Assembly (NCBI GenBank): GCA_030247855.1
Contig: JAPDRN010000086.1
Location: 1-64,000 of the forward strand
Reading direction: 5' to 3'
Origin: Knufia peltigerae
Taxonomy: Eukaryota > Ascomycota > Eurotiomycetes > Chaetothyriales > Trichomeriaceae
DNA: 64,000 nt
Below, in pieces: positions 1 through 11,128 of this stretch; position 1 is the stretch's first letter, and every line of letters starts with the position of its first letter. The translations under genes were made by a program, and so were the position numbers. The notes under the pieces are model-generated. The model searched no databases, had not been told where the DNA came from, and worked only from the letters and a program-made list of their open reading frames with translations.

Positions 1-667
1 GGTGTGTACGCTCAATACTCATTTTCCAACCTCATCGGTCATCCTCGTGTTCGAGTAAAGAGATTCCGAATGAAATTTTCAGCCTACCAGCTAGCTAAAA
101 GGTATCACCTCCCCCCTCTCGTATCGCTTGCCTCGAACCAAAAAAATAAAATAAAAACTGTTGGTCATCCGAACTCGAAAAAGAGCAGAGGTAGTCAAGG
201 AGTCAGGCATTCCTCGTATTGTTTTTTCTTTTTTGACTTCCTCCCGTACCGAGTACCAACTAGGTAACTGTTCGCTCTCAGCTCAGCTTCGCATGAGCTC
301 ACGGATTACGGGTCGAACTCCGAACCTCTTCAACCGGGACACCATCATGGTGTAATGTAAAGCTTTGTAAAGCGAAACCTAACCCTCCCTACACCGAATA
401 TTTAGTCACTGTAGTTTTTGGCTCTCGCTAAACGAGTTCGACGGCCCGTCGTGTGTGAGACCTCGTAAAAGAGACATCCAGAACAACCTGACGATGACCA
501 TGACGATGGCTCGATTGTAGATAGGCTTATAAGTGACCCCCTTATCCGTACTCCGTCGTAGAGCATTTCATCACACTGGCCCTCGTACTCTTCACACTGA
601 CACCGACACCGCCGTCAAACCGTCTTCTCGAACACATTTCTTTTCACTCTGAAAGCTACCAAAAAGA
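1..667. other. intergenic, no gene seen
   Basis: No reading frame here has a recognisable protein or convincing splice pattern. The small open frames overlap one another on opposite strands. The right part is presumably the promoter and 5' leader of the small secreted protein gene that starts at 668. Confidence 0.5.
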
Positions 668-1111
668 ATGCTCTTCACCAAAATCTTCCTAGCCACCTTT
701 GTACTTTTGATCCCTTCATCCCTGACCTCACCTCTGCCGGCAGATAATACAACACCGGCAAAAGAGACTTGTCTCAGACCGAACCGAGATGGTAATAGCA
801 TCGACAAGGTATGTGTGACAAATGTCACTCTGTACGAGTTACATGTGCCCAGAGACGTTTCTCTTCCTTTTTCGTTCCTTTTCCCTCATCACCGCTTTTG
901 CCCAACACGAAAACTGCAGCTCTATCCAAACCCAAAAATGACATGACTGACTCTTATGTCTTGGTAATCAAAGCGTCAAATGGTAGGACGTTGCCACAAT
1001 GGATATTGCGTCGTCGACCGTCAGATCGGAAAACTGTGTCCCACCATAACTTGCAGTCTGTCAGATAAGGAGGGAGAAGAATGTCGATGTGTTCCAGTTA
1101 GGGATGACTGA
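668..1111 (+). CDS. small secreted cysteine-rich protein (two exons)
   Basis: Proposed join(668..808, 974..1111), 92 residues. Exon 1 starts with a hydrophobic signal peptide (residues 1 to about 21) followed by a Thr/Pro-rich stretch with an N-glycosylation site at N27. The donor is GTATGT after codon 47. The intron has CTGAC near 945, and the acceptor at 973 restores the frame. Exon 2 is short and cysteine-dense, with pairs spaced CHNGYC, CPTITC and CRC, ending in TGA at 1109-1111. The mature protein has seven cysteines (35, 54, 59, 69, 74, 84, 86), compatible with a compact disulphide-bonded effector or knottin-like fold; the odd number leaves one unpaired or hints at a slightly different exon border. 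Without splicing the frame ends earlier and the cysteines are lost. I do not recognise a named family. Function as an extracellular effector or antimicrobial is inference. Confidence 0.6.
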
Positions 1112-1671
1112 GGAGAGGAGGGAGAGAGAAACAAGTGACAATGTTCGAGGTGGTGGAGGTCAGAGAGTCGGATCGTGGGCAGAAGAACCCCATTCAAAAG
1201 CGCAGTGTTGAGTCCGACTGTGGTTTGCGGTGTGTACTGTACCATTTCTGCTTTTTTGGCCATTTTTCTTTTGGTATGGTCGAGGCCAAAAAGCATAATG
1301 TAGCCTTCATGTACATTTGCTATTTGACTCGTGGGATGTTGGATTCTCCGGTTCCTTGGCCAGGTCGTGCGTGAGAAGGCAAGCGCTTCTGTTTCACAGC
1401 ATATCTGGCGCCTCAATGTTGAAAAACCTGACATGAGGTAACTCGCTCATCCTCAAAACATGCAAGAGCCCTTCTTCCTTCCGTCCACTTTCAAAGACGT
1501 ATTTGGTGATATCCAGAGAATTATCTTCATCCAGGAAATACTCAAGTTGAACACTTTGGCAAGTGTTGTTGGGCTGATCCACGACGGGAGAGTTCTTGCG
1601 GTTGCATGTGCCGCCTCTTTCGATTTCTGTCTCTCTCTCTCTCTCTCTTCTTTTCTCCAGATCATCCGTCA
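1112..1671. other. intergenic between convergent genes, with a CT repeat
   Basis: This is the 3' space between the small secreted protein gene and the ankyrin gene read from the other strand. It holds a (CT)n tract at 1631-1648 close to the ankyrin stop codon. No supported gene was seen. Confidence 0.5.
1631..1648. repeat. (CT)n microsatellite
   Basis: Uninterrupted CT dinucleotides, nine units, in the 3' flank of the ankyrin-repeat gene. Confidence 0.9.
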
Positions 1672-2343
1672 TCATGTCGCCTTTCCCTCCGTCGTACCAT
1701 TCTCTTTCGTCGTCGTCGTCGAGGGCTCTTCTTCTGGTCTCATCGATTCCACATCTTCCTGCGCTGCCTCACCTTCCTCCTCCTGGCCTCCTCCTACACC
1801 CTTTTCTAACCCTTCGCACTCCTTCAACATCCACTCGGCACATTCGGCCGCCCCTTCCTTGGCCGAAATCTCACTCTCAAACACTGCATCTCTCCCCGCG
1901 GCATTGACGATCCCGGGGTCCGCACCCGCTCCCACGAGTGCCTTGACGACGTCCAGGTGGCCATTGATCCCCGCCCAATGCAACGGCGTGTTCCCATTCA
2001 CGTTCTTGTGGTTCACGAGCGCTGGCGCTGACTTGTCCGCCGTGGTCGCGCCGACGCTCGATCCCAGTGCGTCCGAGGGCGTGAGTAAGCCCAGTATGTA
2101 CTTCACGACCTCGAGGTTGCCGTTCGCCGCAGGATAGTGGAGCAGACTCGACTGTGACCCCAGACCGTCTTCGTCAACGTCAATGGCCGACGCGAGGATC
2201 ACTGAAGGTGGGCACGAGTGCGTCGCGCAAAGATTCGTTATGAGTTGTCTGAGAGACTCGAGGTCGCCGGCCCGCGAAAAATATATCAGGTCATCGAGTT
2301 CGTCCGGGGTGGGAGTGGGTAGGGGAGGAGCAGCGGACGGCAT
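1672..2343 (-). CDS. YAR1: ankyrin-repeat protein, Yar1-like
   Basis: Single exon, 223 residues, ATG at 2343. The N-terminus (residues 14-40) resembles the start of yeast Yar1 with a DELDDLIYFSRAGDLESL segment. It is followed by ankyrin repeats around residues 67-87 (LLHYPAANGNLEVVKYIL) and 115-150 (NGNTPLHWAGINGHLDVVKA), then a conserved DAVFESE region and an acidic Glu/Thr-rich tail from about 185. Yeast Yar1 is about 200 residues and is a dedicated chaperone of ribosomal protein Rps3 that links 40S assembly with stress tolerance. The same organisation and closely similar repeats support orthology. Role in ribosome biogenesis in cytosol and nucleus follows from the family. The acidic low-complexity tail is less conserved. 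Confidence 0.85.
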   Translation of the reverse strand: MPSAAPPLPTPTPDELDDLIYFSRAGDLESLRQLITNLCATHSCPPSVILASAIDVDEDGLGSQSSLLHYPAANGNLEVVKYILGLLTPSDALGSSVGATTADKSAPALVNHKNVNGNTPLHWAGINGHLDVVKALVGAGADPGIVNAAGRDAVFESEISAKEGAAECAEWMLKECEGLEKGVGGGQEEEGEAAQEDVESMRPEEEPSTTTTKENGTTEGKAT

Positions 2344-2775
2344 GGTCGTAAGACTGAACTGCTATGAGTGATGTCGTTCTATGGTGAGTCTGGAATATTG
2401 TGTTCACTCATGAGAGTCTGTAGAACAACTACTGTAGTGGCGTCTTGGAATTGATTTTCAAAAAATAAAAAGAAGGTGAATTTGAATGTTTAAAAATGAT
2501 GTCATTTGATTTTCCCCAGACGCCAAAAAAAATGAAAACACCAAAACTCACAACGGAGTCCTTTTCTTCATTCGAGATACAAAGCTGTACCTGGATTATG
2601 CATTCATGTTTGACAAACCATCCATCGACTCCTCTCAAATTTCATGATCAAGACTACAAAACACCAACTCTCCGAAACCCTCGTGATCTTCTGCAGGACG
2701 CCATCTGTGTATAAGTATCTCGTTCACGTAAACCCAACCACAAACGGCCCAACCAACCTCACATTTAATACCTAC
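2344..2775. other. intergenic, no gene seen
   Basis: This AT-rich stretch lies upstream of the Yar1-like gene and downstream of the DUF3425 regulator gene; both are on the minus strand. It probably contains the Yar1 promoter. Confidence 0.5.
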
Positions 2776-4776
2776 TTAACCCTCTGTCCCAAAAGTACCT
2801 TGAATCTCTGGAGACATGTCAATTATCCCCGGACCAACCGTCCAATTTTGCAAGTGCATGGCATGCATGATAAAATCTGCCGTGAGAACGGAATGGGCGT
2901 CGTCTTCGTAGACCCACTCGGTGCAGGAATCCATGGACGGATTCGGCCAATTGCAAGTGGTGGTGCTTACCAGTGCCGGAAAAAAGTACCAATTCCTGTG
3001 GCAAAGTGCCTCCCGCAGGTGCGGAATTGGACACAGTTCAATGTCGGCGCTGTGTGGTATGTTGATTTGAGCAGATGTTGGCCGGTACAGCTGTGGGATT
3101 TTCAAGTAGTTTTCCTCTGATGGTGAAATCATCCACTATGTAGAAGTTTAGCCCGTGCACCACGATGGTTTCGAAACGCCACAAACCCTGATCAAGAATG
3201 TAAACATGACCGAGAGAGCCAGCCGGGAAGCCCATTCCATTTCTTCAAGCATTGTACAGAGTTCCGCAGCAAAATGACAAGCAGAATGTGAGTCGGATTG
3301 GCGCCGACGTCGAAAGAGTAGATCGACATAGGGTCTTTCCGGACCCAAGATGTCATCCACCGGACACCCTTGAGACAACAAATTGCGAGCAAGTTTCAGG
3401 TAATCCGTGATGGCTTTCGCCATTGGCCTGGCATTGGGTTCCAATCGAGGCAATGCCATGGACGATGCTGGCCAAGAGACTGATGGCGGAATATCAGTCC
3501 ATCGATGGCGTCTGCTGTGGACGCTCGGGGACATGTCATGACAATCATTGAAGGTTGACGAGGCACTGGAAAGCAGTTGCGGTTCTGCAGCATCCCTGGA
3601 AAGGGACGGGTATGTGCTCTGGTCCTCGACTGGAGCATGCGTGAATGGCGCCGTCCTTGGCGGTGCCACGGTCATCGGGGGGTGTGACCTCCTGCGGGCT
3701 TCATGGTGCGAGCAGTCATCGGCAGAGAAAGTGACACGATCCTACACGATCAGTCCTATTCAAATCAAGGATAGAGACGGTTACCTTGTCAAAAGATTCC
3801 TTTGAAACAAAAGAAAACAATGCTTGAGTACCCAGCCTCGAGTCCACCGCCCGACCTGACTTTGATGAGCGGATGGTGATGCACTGTCTGAAAGCAACAT
3901 ACCATCATTGAGGTCACATGGCCTTCCATCGACGCTCTGGTCTATCCTGGGATTCTGAAACTCATTCAAGTATCTTATGACTTCGCCGAGGCCTAAGCCA
4001 GAAGCCGCTCTCATTTGACCTTGCTGTAGAGTCCTTGCTTCATGCTCGCTCGATATGTCGAGCACCAAATTCCCAGGAGCAGTTGCTTCTGGAATCCGAG
4101 GACTTCCAACTTCGTGCTTGATCCGCTGCATCGGACTACAGGACTCTAAACCTCCAGGGAAAGAAGATGGATGGTTGGAGGGTCCACCAGAGATTTCCCG
4201 GACTCTGATAGATCTGCGTTTTCTGATAGACCCCTTTGGGCGACGGCCTTCCTGTTTGGCATTTCTATGTATGACATCCTCGAGCTCCGATTTGACGTCC
4301 GCTACCATGCTCTGAATGGCTTCGGGAACTTCTGTCGTTGCAAGGGAGGAGGAGATCGTAATCGTTAGATCCTGCATGGAAGATTCATCATATATCTGTT
4401 CAAGGACTCTAATGAAGTTATGATCTCGAGAGTTTCGAAGGGAAATCAAGAGACCTTCGAAGGCCCATTTGTAGAGACTGAGCTCGTCCACCTTGCGGCT
4501 CAATGCAGTCGTTCTTCTGCGATACGATGTTCCGTTATAAACACAATGCTCTCCAGACGAAACACACGACGCGCAGGGCATCGTTCCCGAGCACTGGTTC
4601 CCGAGCATCAGAACAAGACCAGATTCTAGAGCAGCGGCTTTTGCGGATGAAAGTCGGACAACACTTACCTTGACTTTGGAGTTTCTGCAGCTGTTACATG
4701 CGGGAGAATTTCTGGACTTACGTAGTCCATCCACATTGTCACTAGCTGGGGCCGGAATGTCTGTTTTGCTATTCAT
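2776..4776 (-). CDS. Zn2Cys6 transcription factor with DUF3425-like C-terminus
   Basis: Proposed complement(join(2776..3135, 3187..3691, 3785..4593, 4669..4776)), 593 residues. The zinc cluster is split by a 75-nt intron: exon 1 carries CNSCRNSKVK and exon 2 continues with C-x5-C-x2-C-x6-C, giving the canonical C-x2-C-x6-C-x5-C-x2-C-x6-C spacing. The middle is Ser/Arg-rich and probably disordered. The C-terminal half matches the fungal DUF3425 type: an LPRLEPNARPM segment, a long helical region, FLIRWMISPSEENYLKIPQ across a 51-nt intron, a PTSAQINIPH segment and a final LTADFIMHAMHLQNW block. Start at M4776 was chosen; an in-frame ATG at 4827 would add 17 residues. The intron at 3692-3784 was picked because it alone joins the frames with GT/AG ends. 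Likely a nuclear DNA-binding regulator; target unknown. Confidence 0.75.
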
Positions 4777-6856
4777 ACTGGGCGGGAGAGAGATCCAAAG
4801 ATGGAAAAGGGCAGTCGTCGTAGACAAAGCGATGAAGAAAGCCTCATGTAGTCTTCCTCAAAAGTGATCTCAAAGTAGATGGTCAGTAAACGAAACTCGA
4901 CCTTTGGCGAAAGGCGATCATGATGGATATAGGCACCCTCGCAGATAGGGGCCGTAATGTTGGATGCGCCGCACATGGAGCCTCCCACTTCCCAACGACA
5001 AGGGTTCGCAGATGGTGCTTCTCGGTACTGCAGCTTAGACAAACGGCACGCGAATTGTCTTCACCAGGGCCAATGGCAATCTATACCAAACTATTGGGAG
5101 CCAATGACGCAGAAGCATAGCTCTGCTTGGCTTGATTGTTGGCAAAAGCCACCTCGTTCCGGCCCTTTCGAGATCACATTTTCTTGCTGCGGGGGATGAT
5201 GATGATGACCGAATTAGTCGCTTTCGAAATGACGGTGAAGAGCAAGAGCTCGACCATTGGCCCTTTGAAGCGATGAGGCTGCAGTTGTGGCTTAAAAAGT
5301 CCCATTCCAGGCGCTCAAGAGGCCCGAGCCATCACAGGAGGATCCCTCGTCCCCGATGCGAGAATGCCTGGTGATTCGACCATCTGATGATTTTGGTCGG
5401 GCTGAGAATGAAAATAGCGACGGGAACATTCCCGTCAGAGTTGAGAAGGCAACCTGCAGCAGGGGTCAGGAATATGAGGCTTCGAGTTCGGTGTAGATTA
5501 GGTTGGGGGATGTGCATCGTCGTCACCATTTTGGGTTTCGATGTTTGGAGATAGAATGCTGTCAGAGGCCGGAAGCAAGCAGAAGGAGAGTGTGGCTGGC
5601 TGACCGAGTCATGAATAATCCTGATATTCCGATCTTGTAGTGTAAAGTTCGGATGGCTGAGATGGCTGAAGCGGTAAGATCTTCCGCTCCGCCTTGCAAG
5701 GACCAGGATAGATAGATGGTGTCCTCCAGCAGTTGGCGAAGCGAAGCTCGGATGTCCCTGGACACTGTTGACCCTGAGATTAGTTTCTGAAACGAAATCA
5801 ACGTAGTTTATTGACCCGATTACTCCGGAATGAGTCCCCGGAGGTAGCGGTCAAGCTTAGGCAACATGATTGAGGGTGTGAGAAGTCAGGAAGTAATCTG
5901 AGGACGCAATCAGTACGGAGTACAACTGAAGTGACACGAGACTAATGCAAGCCCCGTGGTTGTTTCCATGAGATTTTCAGAGTTCTGCCTGTCAAAGTCA
6001 TTGTCGACAACGATAGCGTCCCAACCTACGACCCGCATGTCCTCTACTCCATCACTGCGGTGGCTTTGGTCTCGATTGGCAAGAACATCCTAGTTCACAG
6101 GCTTCATGAGTCACCACAAGTCACTCGACCAGTTACATGTCGTGCAATGTCGGTAAAGCCTCCACACAGTGATCCTTGGTCGCACGCAGACTGTGACAGC
6201 GCGGACCGACAATCATCTGATGTCTCATGATCTCAAGTGATTTTTGATTGAAAGATCGAGCTTCGCAATACTAGTCTTCCTCTTGTCTTGTGCTCGTGTG
6301 TATCTCAGGGCACGACACTGGGCTCGCTGGCTACAGAAGATATGTGTCTCGGGGCAGTGCCTTCGCCCATCAAAGCCAATTGAATGCTCCGCCGACACAC
6401 CGTGTTCATTGCACACGAAATCGGGTAACAGGTGAAACGGTTGCTTCATTCCGGGGAGCTAGGTAATATGCTCGCCTGTGACTCCGTAGTATGTCACCAA
6501 GGTCCAATTTCTATGTTTCAATAGCATAATCCATCATGATACACCACTGTCCAATGACGTGTGACAGTTGTATATTGACAAGGTCCATCGCAGGTTGTTC
6601 TGTGGCGCAAACGTTCTGAAGATGCCGGCTGGGTCTTCCACGCTTTAGATGTTCCGAAGGTGGAACATGCGTGCAGGAGAAGAAACGCCCCTCCAGTGTC
6701 TGCCGGTAAGATCCCATTCACCGTCAAAATCAGTATTCGGGGGATCACTAGGGGGTGACATCGGGACGCTGCTTCAGGGGCCACAACCCACACAGCATGC
6801 GGACAGTGTAGAGGTGATCAAGAGCCCATGAGAAGAGCGAGGCACGCAAGTGAGGC
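4777..6856. other. 2-kb intergenic region, no gene recognised
   Basis: Only short open frames without family resemblance or consistent splice junctions were found. A minus-strand frame around 5562-5801 has some protein-like composition but I cannot extend it into a gene. A copy of the TACGGAGTA intergenic motif lies at 5914-5922. A clover-leaf-like start near 5650 was checked and rejected as a tRNA. Confidence 0.45.
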
Positions 6857-8350
6857 TCAACCTTGTACGTCAGGTAATCGAACCGCAATATCGCCGGACT
6901 GAGTGATATATCTGACCCAGGGTAACGAGGGATATTGCAACTGTGGCCAATTAGCAAACGTCATCTTGCCCTGATCAGATATGACAAACCTTTGGTTCGA
7001 TGATTTTCAAATATCTCACCTGAATTCCGCTGGTCGTGAAATAAGGAATTTCGAATTTGACATTGATAGGTCTTTTCGCTTTGCCTTCGCCTGTTATGCC
7101 TCCCATACTACCACCAAATCCGCCGGTCATCCCACCACCGCGCTCATCATCGCCCTTGACACTAGGGAGTCCTAGCTCCGCTCGCATCAAGAACTCCTTT
7201 CCCCCGCCAAATTGTTTGATCTTCCAGACAATGGCGGACTTCTCGGGAGCGTAGTGCACTGAACCGATATTTGTCCGGAATCTCGGTGAGTCCGCATCGT
7301 CGGGCACGGGTATGATGATTTCGACATTGTTGGCTGTCGACCGCCGTTTGAACTGTGCTCTGGCCTTGAGCATATATTCGATCCTGGACCCAGAATGTGA
7401 CTCGACAACACACTCGACCCATATCAAAGGCTTCACCGCGGTGTTGAGACGATAGCTCATAAGCTCAAATTCTCCGTCCGGTGGTATAAAGCTGATGGTC
7501 CGGTCATTCTCGAATCTTGATAGCCTGACACATTGGTGAAACTTGACATCCTCCATCTCGACGGCCTTACCACGTGTTGCCCTTCCTGTTGATTCAAACA
7601 TAGCCTTGTCGTTCAAACCCAACCGAAGTTCAGGCATACCTGAAAGATAACATTTCATTTTGATGGCACCCAATATCTCGGATCGGAGAACGCTGCCCGT
7701 GGAAGACACCAACAGATTGAGGGATTCAATGACGTCCAGAAAGACTTCGTTTTTACGGTATCTGATGCCTTCACTTCTCCATGATACAGCATTGGTGACG
7801 GCAATAGGCGGTCGGGCTTGAACTTCGAGTTTGTGCGATTCTTGGGTGATGTACTCCTGAAGGATCTTCGATTCGGTCGTCTGAGGGTATCCAAAGTCCA
7901 TCATCTCATCCAACAACTCATAGATGATCACAAAGTTGTCTCGTATTGATTCCTCCTCCAGTTCTTTGAAATACTCTGTAAAGACTTCCACGATTTTGTG
8001 GAGGAACAGGAGGATCTCGGCGGCATTTGTGTTGCGTTTCGTCAAGGCAAGAAGATAAAGGTTGGAGTGGCGGATATAGAGATACTATGAAATGCTCAGC
8101 GTCCAGGGTCCCAGTGTAAAAGCACATGCGACTTACATTGATCCCCTCGTCCGAGAAGCAAGGGGGAACTGCAGAAGACTCTTCCTCGGCTTCGGAGAGC
8201 AGGACAGGGAACTTCTCAACCGCTGACATGGGCACATCGCCACGGTAGTTTCGCGCAAGGAGGGTCTGTAAGATTCAGCAGATGCCCTTGTGAGTGCGCT
8301 GTTCACATTACCTTGCCCTTCAGATCCAGAAAGAACAACGCGGACGCCAT
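6857..8350 (-). CDS. apm1: AP-1 clathrin adaptor complex, mu subunit
   Basis: Proposed complement(join(6857..6940, 6990..8084, 8137..8265, 8312..8350)), 448 residues, the usual length for mu1 adaptins. Exon 1 encodes MASALFFLDLKGK, the standard start of the longin domain. Exon 2 gives TLLARNYRGDVPMSAVEKF and exon 3 resumes with YLYIRHSNLYLLAL. The mu-homology domain (about residues 165-448) includes the GKAVEMEDVKFHQCV block and ends with KIIEPK, then LQYPSLPWVRYITQSGDI across the last intron. A Gly-rich loop of about 25 residues precedes the final strands. The protein recognises YxxPhi sorting signals and sorts cargo in clathrin vesicles between trans-Golgi network and endosomes. It is a housekeeping gene that marks the left limit of the accessory block. 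Confidence 0.95.
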
Positions 8351-9291
8351 GATTATGGGTGAAGAATTACAGCTCGACAAAAGACAGATGGGTACAAGTG
8401 TAATCAGCGAGGATCCTGCATTCTATAGATTAAACAACGGTAAGAGGAGACCAGATTGAATTGAATGTTCGTGCAAAAGCTGTCTGATGAATGAACCTGC
8501 GATGATCTGAGGCCACTTTGATTCACTGACGTCCCGCAGCCGCAGCCGCTCTAGATGCTTTGCCAAGGCATGGGAAACCTGATCGGGAAAATGGATGATG
8601 CCGCCCTTGCTCATACCAATCCTATCGGGACGCTACGAGTACATTCACAAACACCGACACAGTTCGAGCGGTCCTGTTAAGACTGAATAGGCGAAGCACG
8701 GTCGGGGCCTTGCGAATCAGCAGAAACAGGATGATCGATCAGTCTTGAAGGCTGAGTCGGAACCTGCAGATTCGGTTTTGCCATAGCTTTGGTGATGCAC
8801 TGCCAGACAGGTTTTGTCAGGCCTTGGATAGGGTGCTTATTGGAAAGGAAGATCCGGGGCTTCAGTTGGATACCTGACCAATACTCTACCTCTTGATTCA
8901 AGGCCTCAAAGCGTCAACTTATCTTGATTCGGGATCGTCTTGCAAATCACTGAGGAAACTGCTCGATCCTTGTCACTTTACGTTCTTGGTTTACCGAGCC
9001 GCCCGAACTTTTACCAAGCTCAACAACAGTAACATAGTCTTTGCCGACGCGAGCTTTCCCACTGGTTCTTCGCATTGTACTGTAACTTAGCTTCCATGGA
9101 ATCGTTCTCACCTTACCACAAACGTGGGTCCTTCGCGCCTCCAGCATGAACTGGCTAACCTCTGAGTCCGACCAATCTGTCGTGGCTTTAGCGGGAAACG
9201 GGTTCGTTCCCATGAGATTTATACCTTTGAGGTTTACCACGTCCGTCACCCTTGCTCTTGATGAGCATCAGGTGGACAAGATACTGCTCTC
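8351..9291. other. intergenic, no gene recognised
   Basis: Space between the AP-1 mu promoter side and the 3' end of the reductase gene. A minus-strand open frame at 8947-9249 has no recognisable family and was not called. Composition changes little here. Confidence 0.4.
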
Positions 9292-10582
9292 TCATGAAAA
9301 ATCCGGGATGATCTTCGCCTTTTTGAATCGATCCAATGCTGTCCACCACGACGTCTTCACGTCCCATTCCTCCTTCTCGCTGCCCCAGATTCTGTGCATC
9401 TTATCCAAGTCCAGGTGTCGGTCAAAATTGAACAACACCATGATGAAGTGCGGAAATCCCACAAAATTCGTCGCTTGCGTGACTCTCCCCGTCTGCAAAC
9501 CGTACTTCTTCTCCATCTCCACCCACCGGTCCATGTTTGTCGTGAGGTACTTCTCCGGATCCGGTCCAGAGCCCTTTTCCGGTGCGACGCCCCTCAAACC
9601 GAAATATTCGCAGATGACCGGCCATTTCTGCGACCACGACGTCGGCGTCGTGTTGTCTGCGACATTGACGGATTCCCCTGCGGCTGTTTCGGGGTGTAAG
9701 CTCGCATAGATGGAAAACCTTGCCACGATGTCCTGGCTGCTGTCGTTGATTTTGGCCTTCCAGCTCTCCATCGTACCGGGGAACACCACTTGTGCACCGT
9801 GGCCTTCGATCTCGTGGTACAGGCTCAGGTACAGGCCGAGAGACTGCGCCATACAGTACATGTTGTTGTTGGGCACGAAGCCGATTATGTTGTCGGGGAT
9901 CACGTCGACGAACGACCACGGTCTGTCCTTTGAGAGGGCCCTCATCATGTCGATGAGCTTGTAGTAGAACATGCGTGACGCATCGGGCTCTGGGATCCTT
10001 GGGAGAGTTTCAACCAGTGGAAGGCGATCCTTGAAAGGGAATCGGTCGAGCAGGTGGATTCCATAAGCCTAGATATAACACCTCTCGAGTCAATCGCTAC
10101 TCTCCTCGGACTGGAACTACACAATGACACAATCTCGAAACCAGAGGCTCACAGGACGTTCAGTGACGGGGCTCCGACCTCACCTTTGTTCCTGTCGGCA
10201 CGACAACAAACTTCAAAGACTTCGAGAGTTTGTCGACTGCCACGATGGCCCGCTGCAGCAGAGAAGCATTGATCGACACCTCCCTGTCTGGGTCTGCGTC
10301 CGCGATATACGCGAAGAAGTAGACGTGGGTGACGTTTCCGATCCCGTCTACCTTCTCAGCAAGGCTGGCTTCGAGCGCACTCTGATCTCCGGCGAGGATA
10401 TCAAGACCAGACGCCATCTGCAACTTCGGCGATTGTGGCCATTGAGAAGCCTTAAACGACAAATGCCGACTCGTCAAGGCCGTGACTTTGTCGAATGTTG
10501 ACGCCGTTGGATACCCTTTGAGAATCTCATTGACAATTGACCATCCCGTAATACCTGATGCTCCAAAGACCAAAGCGTGCAT
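9292..10582 (-). CDS. PRISE-like NAD(P)-dependent reductase (atypical SDR)
   Basis: Proposed complement(join(9292..10068, 10184..10582)), 391 residues. It starts with MHALVFGASGITGWSI, a Rossmann nucleotide-binding motif of the extended or atypical SDR type. The VTHVYFFAY segment (about residue 88) and the SRMFYYKLIDMM segment match the positions of conserved motifs in progesterone 5-beta-reductase/iridoid-synthase-like (PRISE) enzymes, in which the Tyr of the NFYY motif is catalytic. Fungal members occur in secondary-metabolite and catabolic clusters and reduce enones or act as epimerase-like enzymes. The intron (115 nt, GTGAGG...CTAG) joins both exons in frame. It is first in a run of three minus-strand metabolic genes with the monooxygenase and the CoA ligase. 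Substrate unknown. Confidence 0.8.
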
Positions 10583-11128
10583 TTTTCCTGTCGGAGGAGA
10601 TATTCAAGTGGAGACCTGATTTGTTTTCGAAAGTCTGGCTGGTCAATCTCCTACTTTTGAGGTGCCTCCAGGGATGTTTGTGTGTCTTGATTCCTTAGAC
10701 CCTGCTTTTGAAGGCCATAGGGGCCAAGTGGTATGCCTCTGAAAGGCATCCAAAAATGGGTCCCACGTCATCCCCAACCATCGGGAAATGTTATCCGCAA
10801 AGAAAAGGCTGCTGTATGTGTTTACTCCACTAAGCTTGCGGCCAGCTCCCAGGGGCTTTCAGAGCCTAGATACGGAGTATCGAGTCATATGTAAGTTGTT
10901 CCGTAAGAGACTGGAGCGAGAGTTAGATACTTGTGGGTCACATAGCTCGGAGGATTTCACTTCAAAGCTTCTTCTATGGTATTCTTTCTGTAAGGACAAT
11001 CAAGGACAATTTCTTCCCCTTTAGCTACATAAATCTGCACATTGAACGCATTGCGCATTGACGAGTGGAGACAAGCCTACCCCCTTTTCAAGGCTAGCTA
11101 TTGGTTTCTTCGCCGTGACTCGATGGTC
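10583..11128. other. intergenic (reductase promoter side), no gene seen
   Basis: This holds the upstream region of the reductase gene and the 3' flank of the monooxygenase gene. One TACGGAGTA motif is at 10871-10879. No supported gene was found. Confidence 0.5.

Noticed and set aside
1460..2137. 225-codon plus-strand open frame over the Yar1-like gene
   Set aside because: Low-complexity Ser-rich translation antisense to a gene with clear ankyrin repeats.
5645..5720. tRNA-like start (GATGGCTGAGATGGCTGAAG)
   Set aside because: No matching acceptor stem and no GGTTCGANTCC-type B box at the right distance.
9422..9919. 165-codon Arg-rich minus-strand open frame
   Set aside because: Out-of-frame shadow inside the second exon of the PRISE-like reductase.
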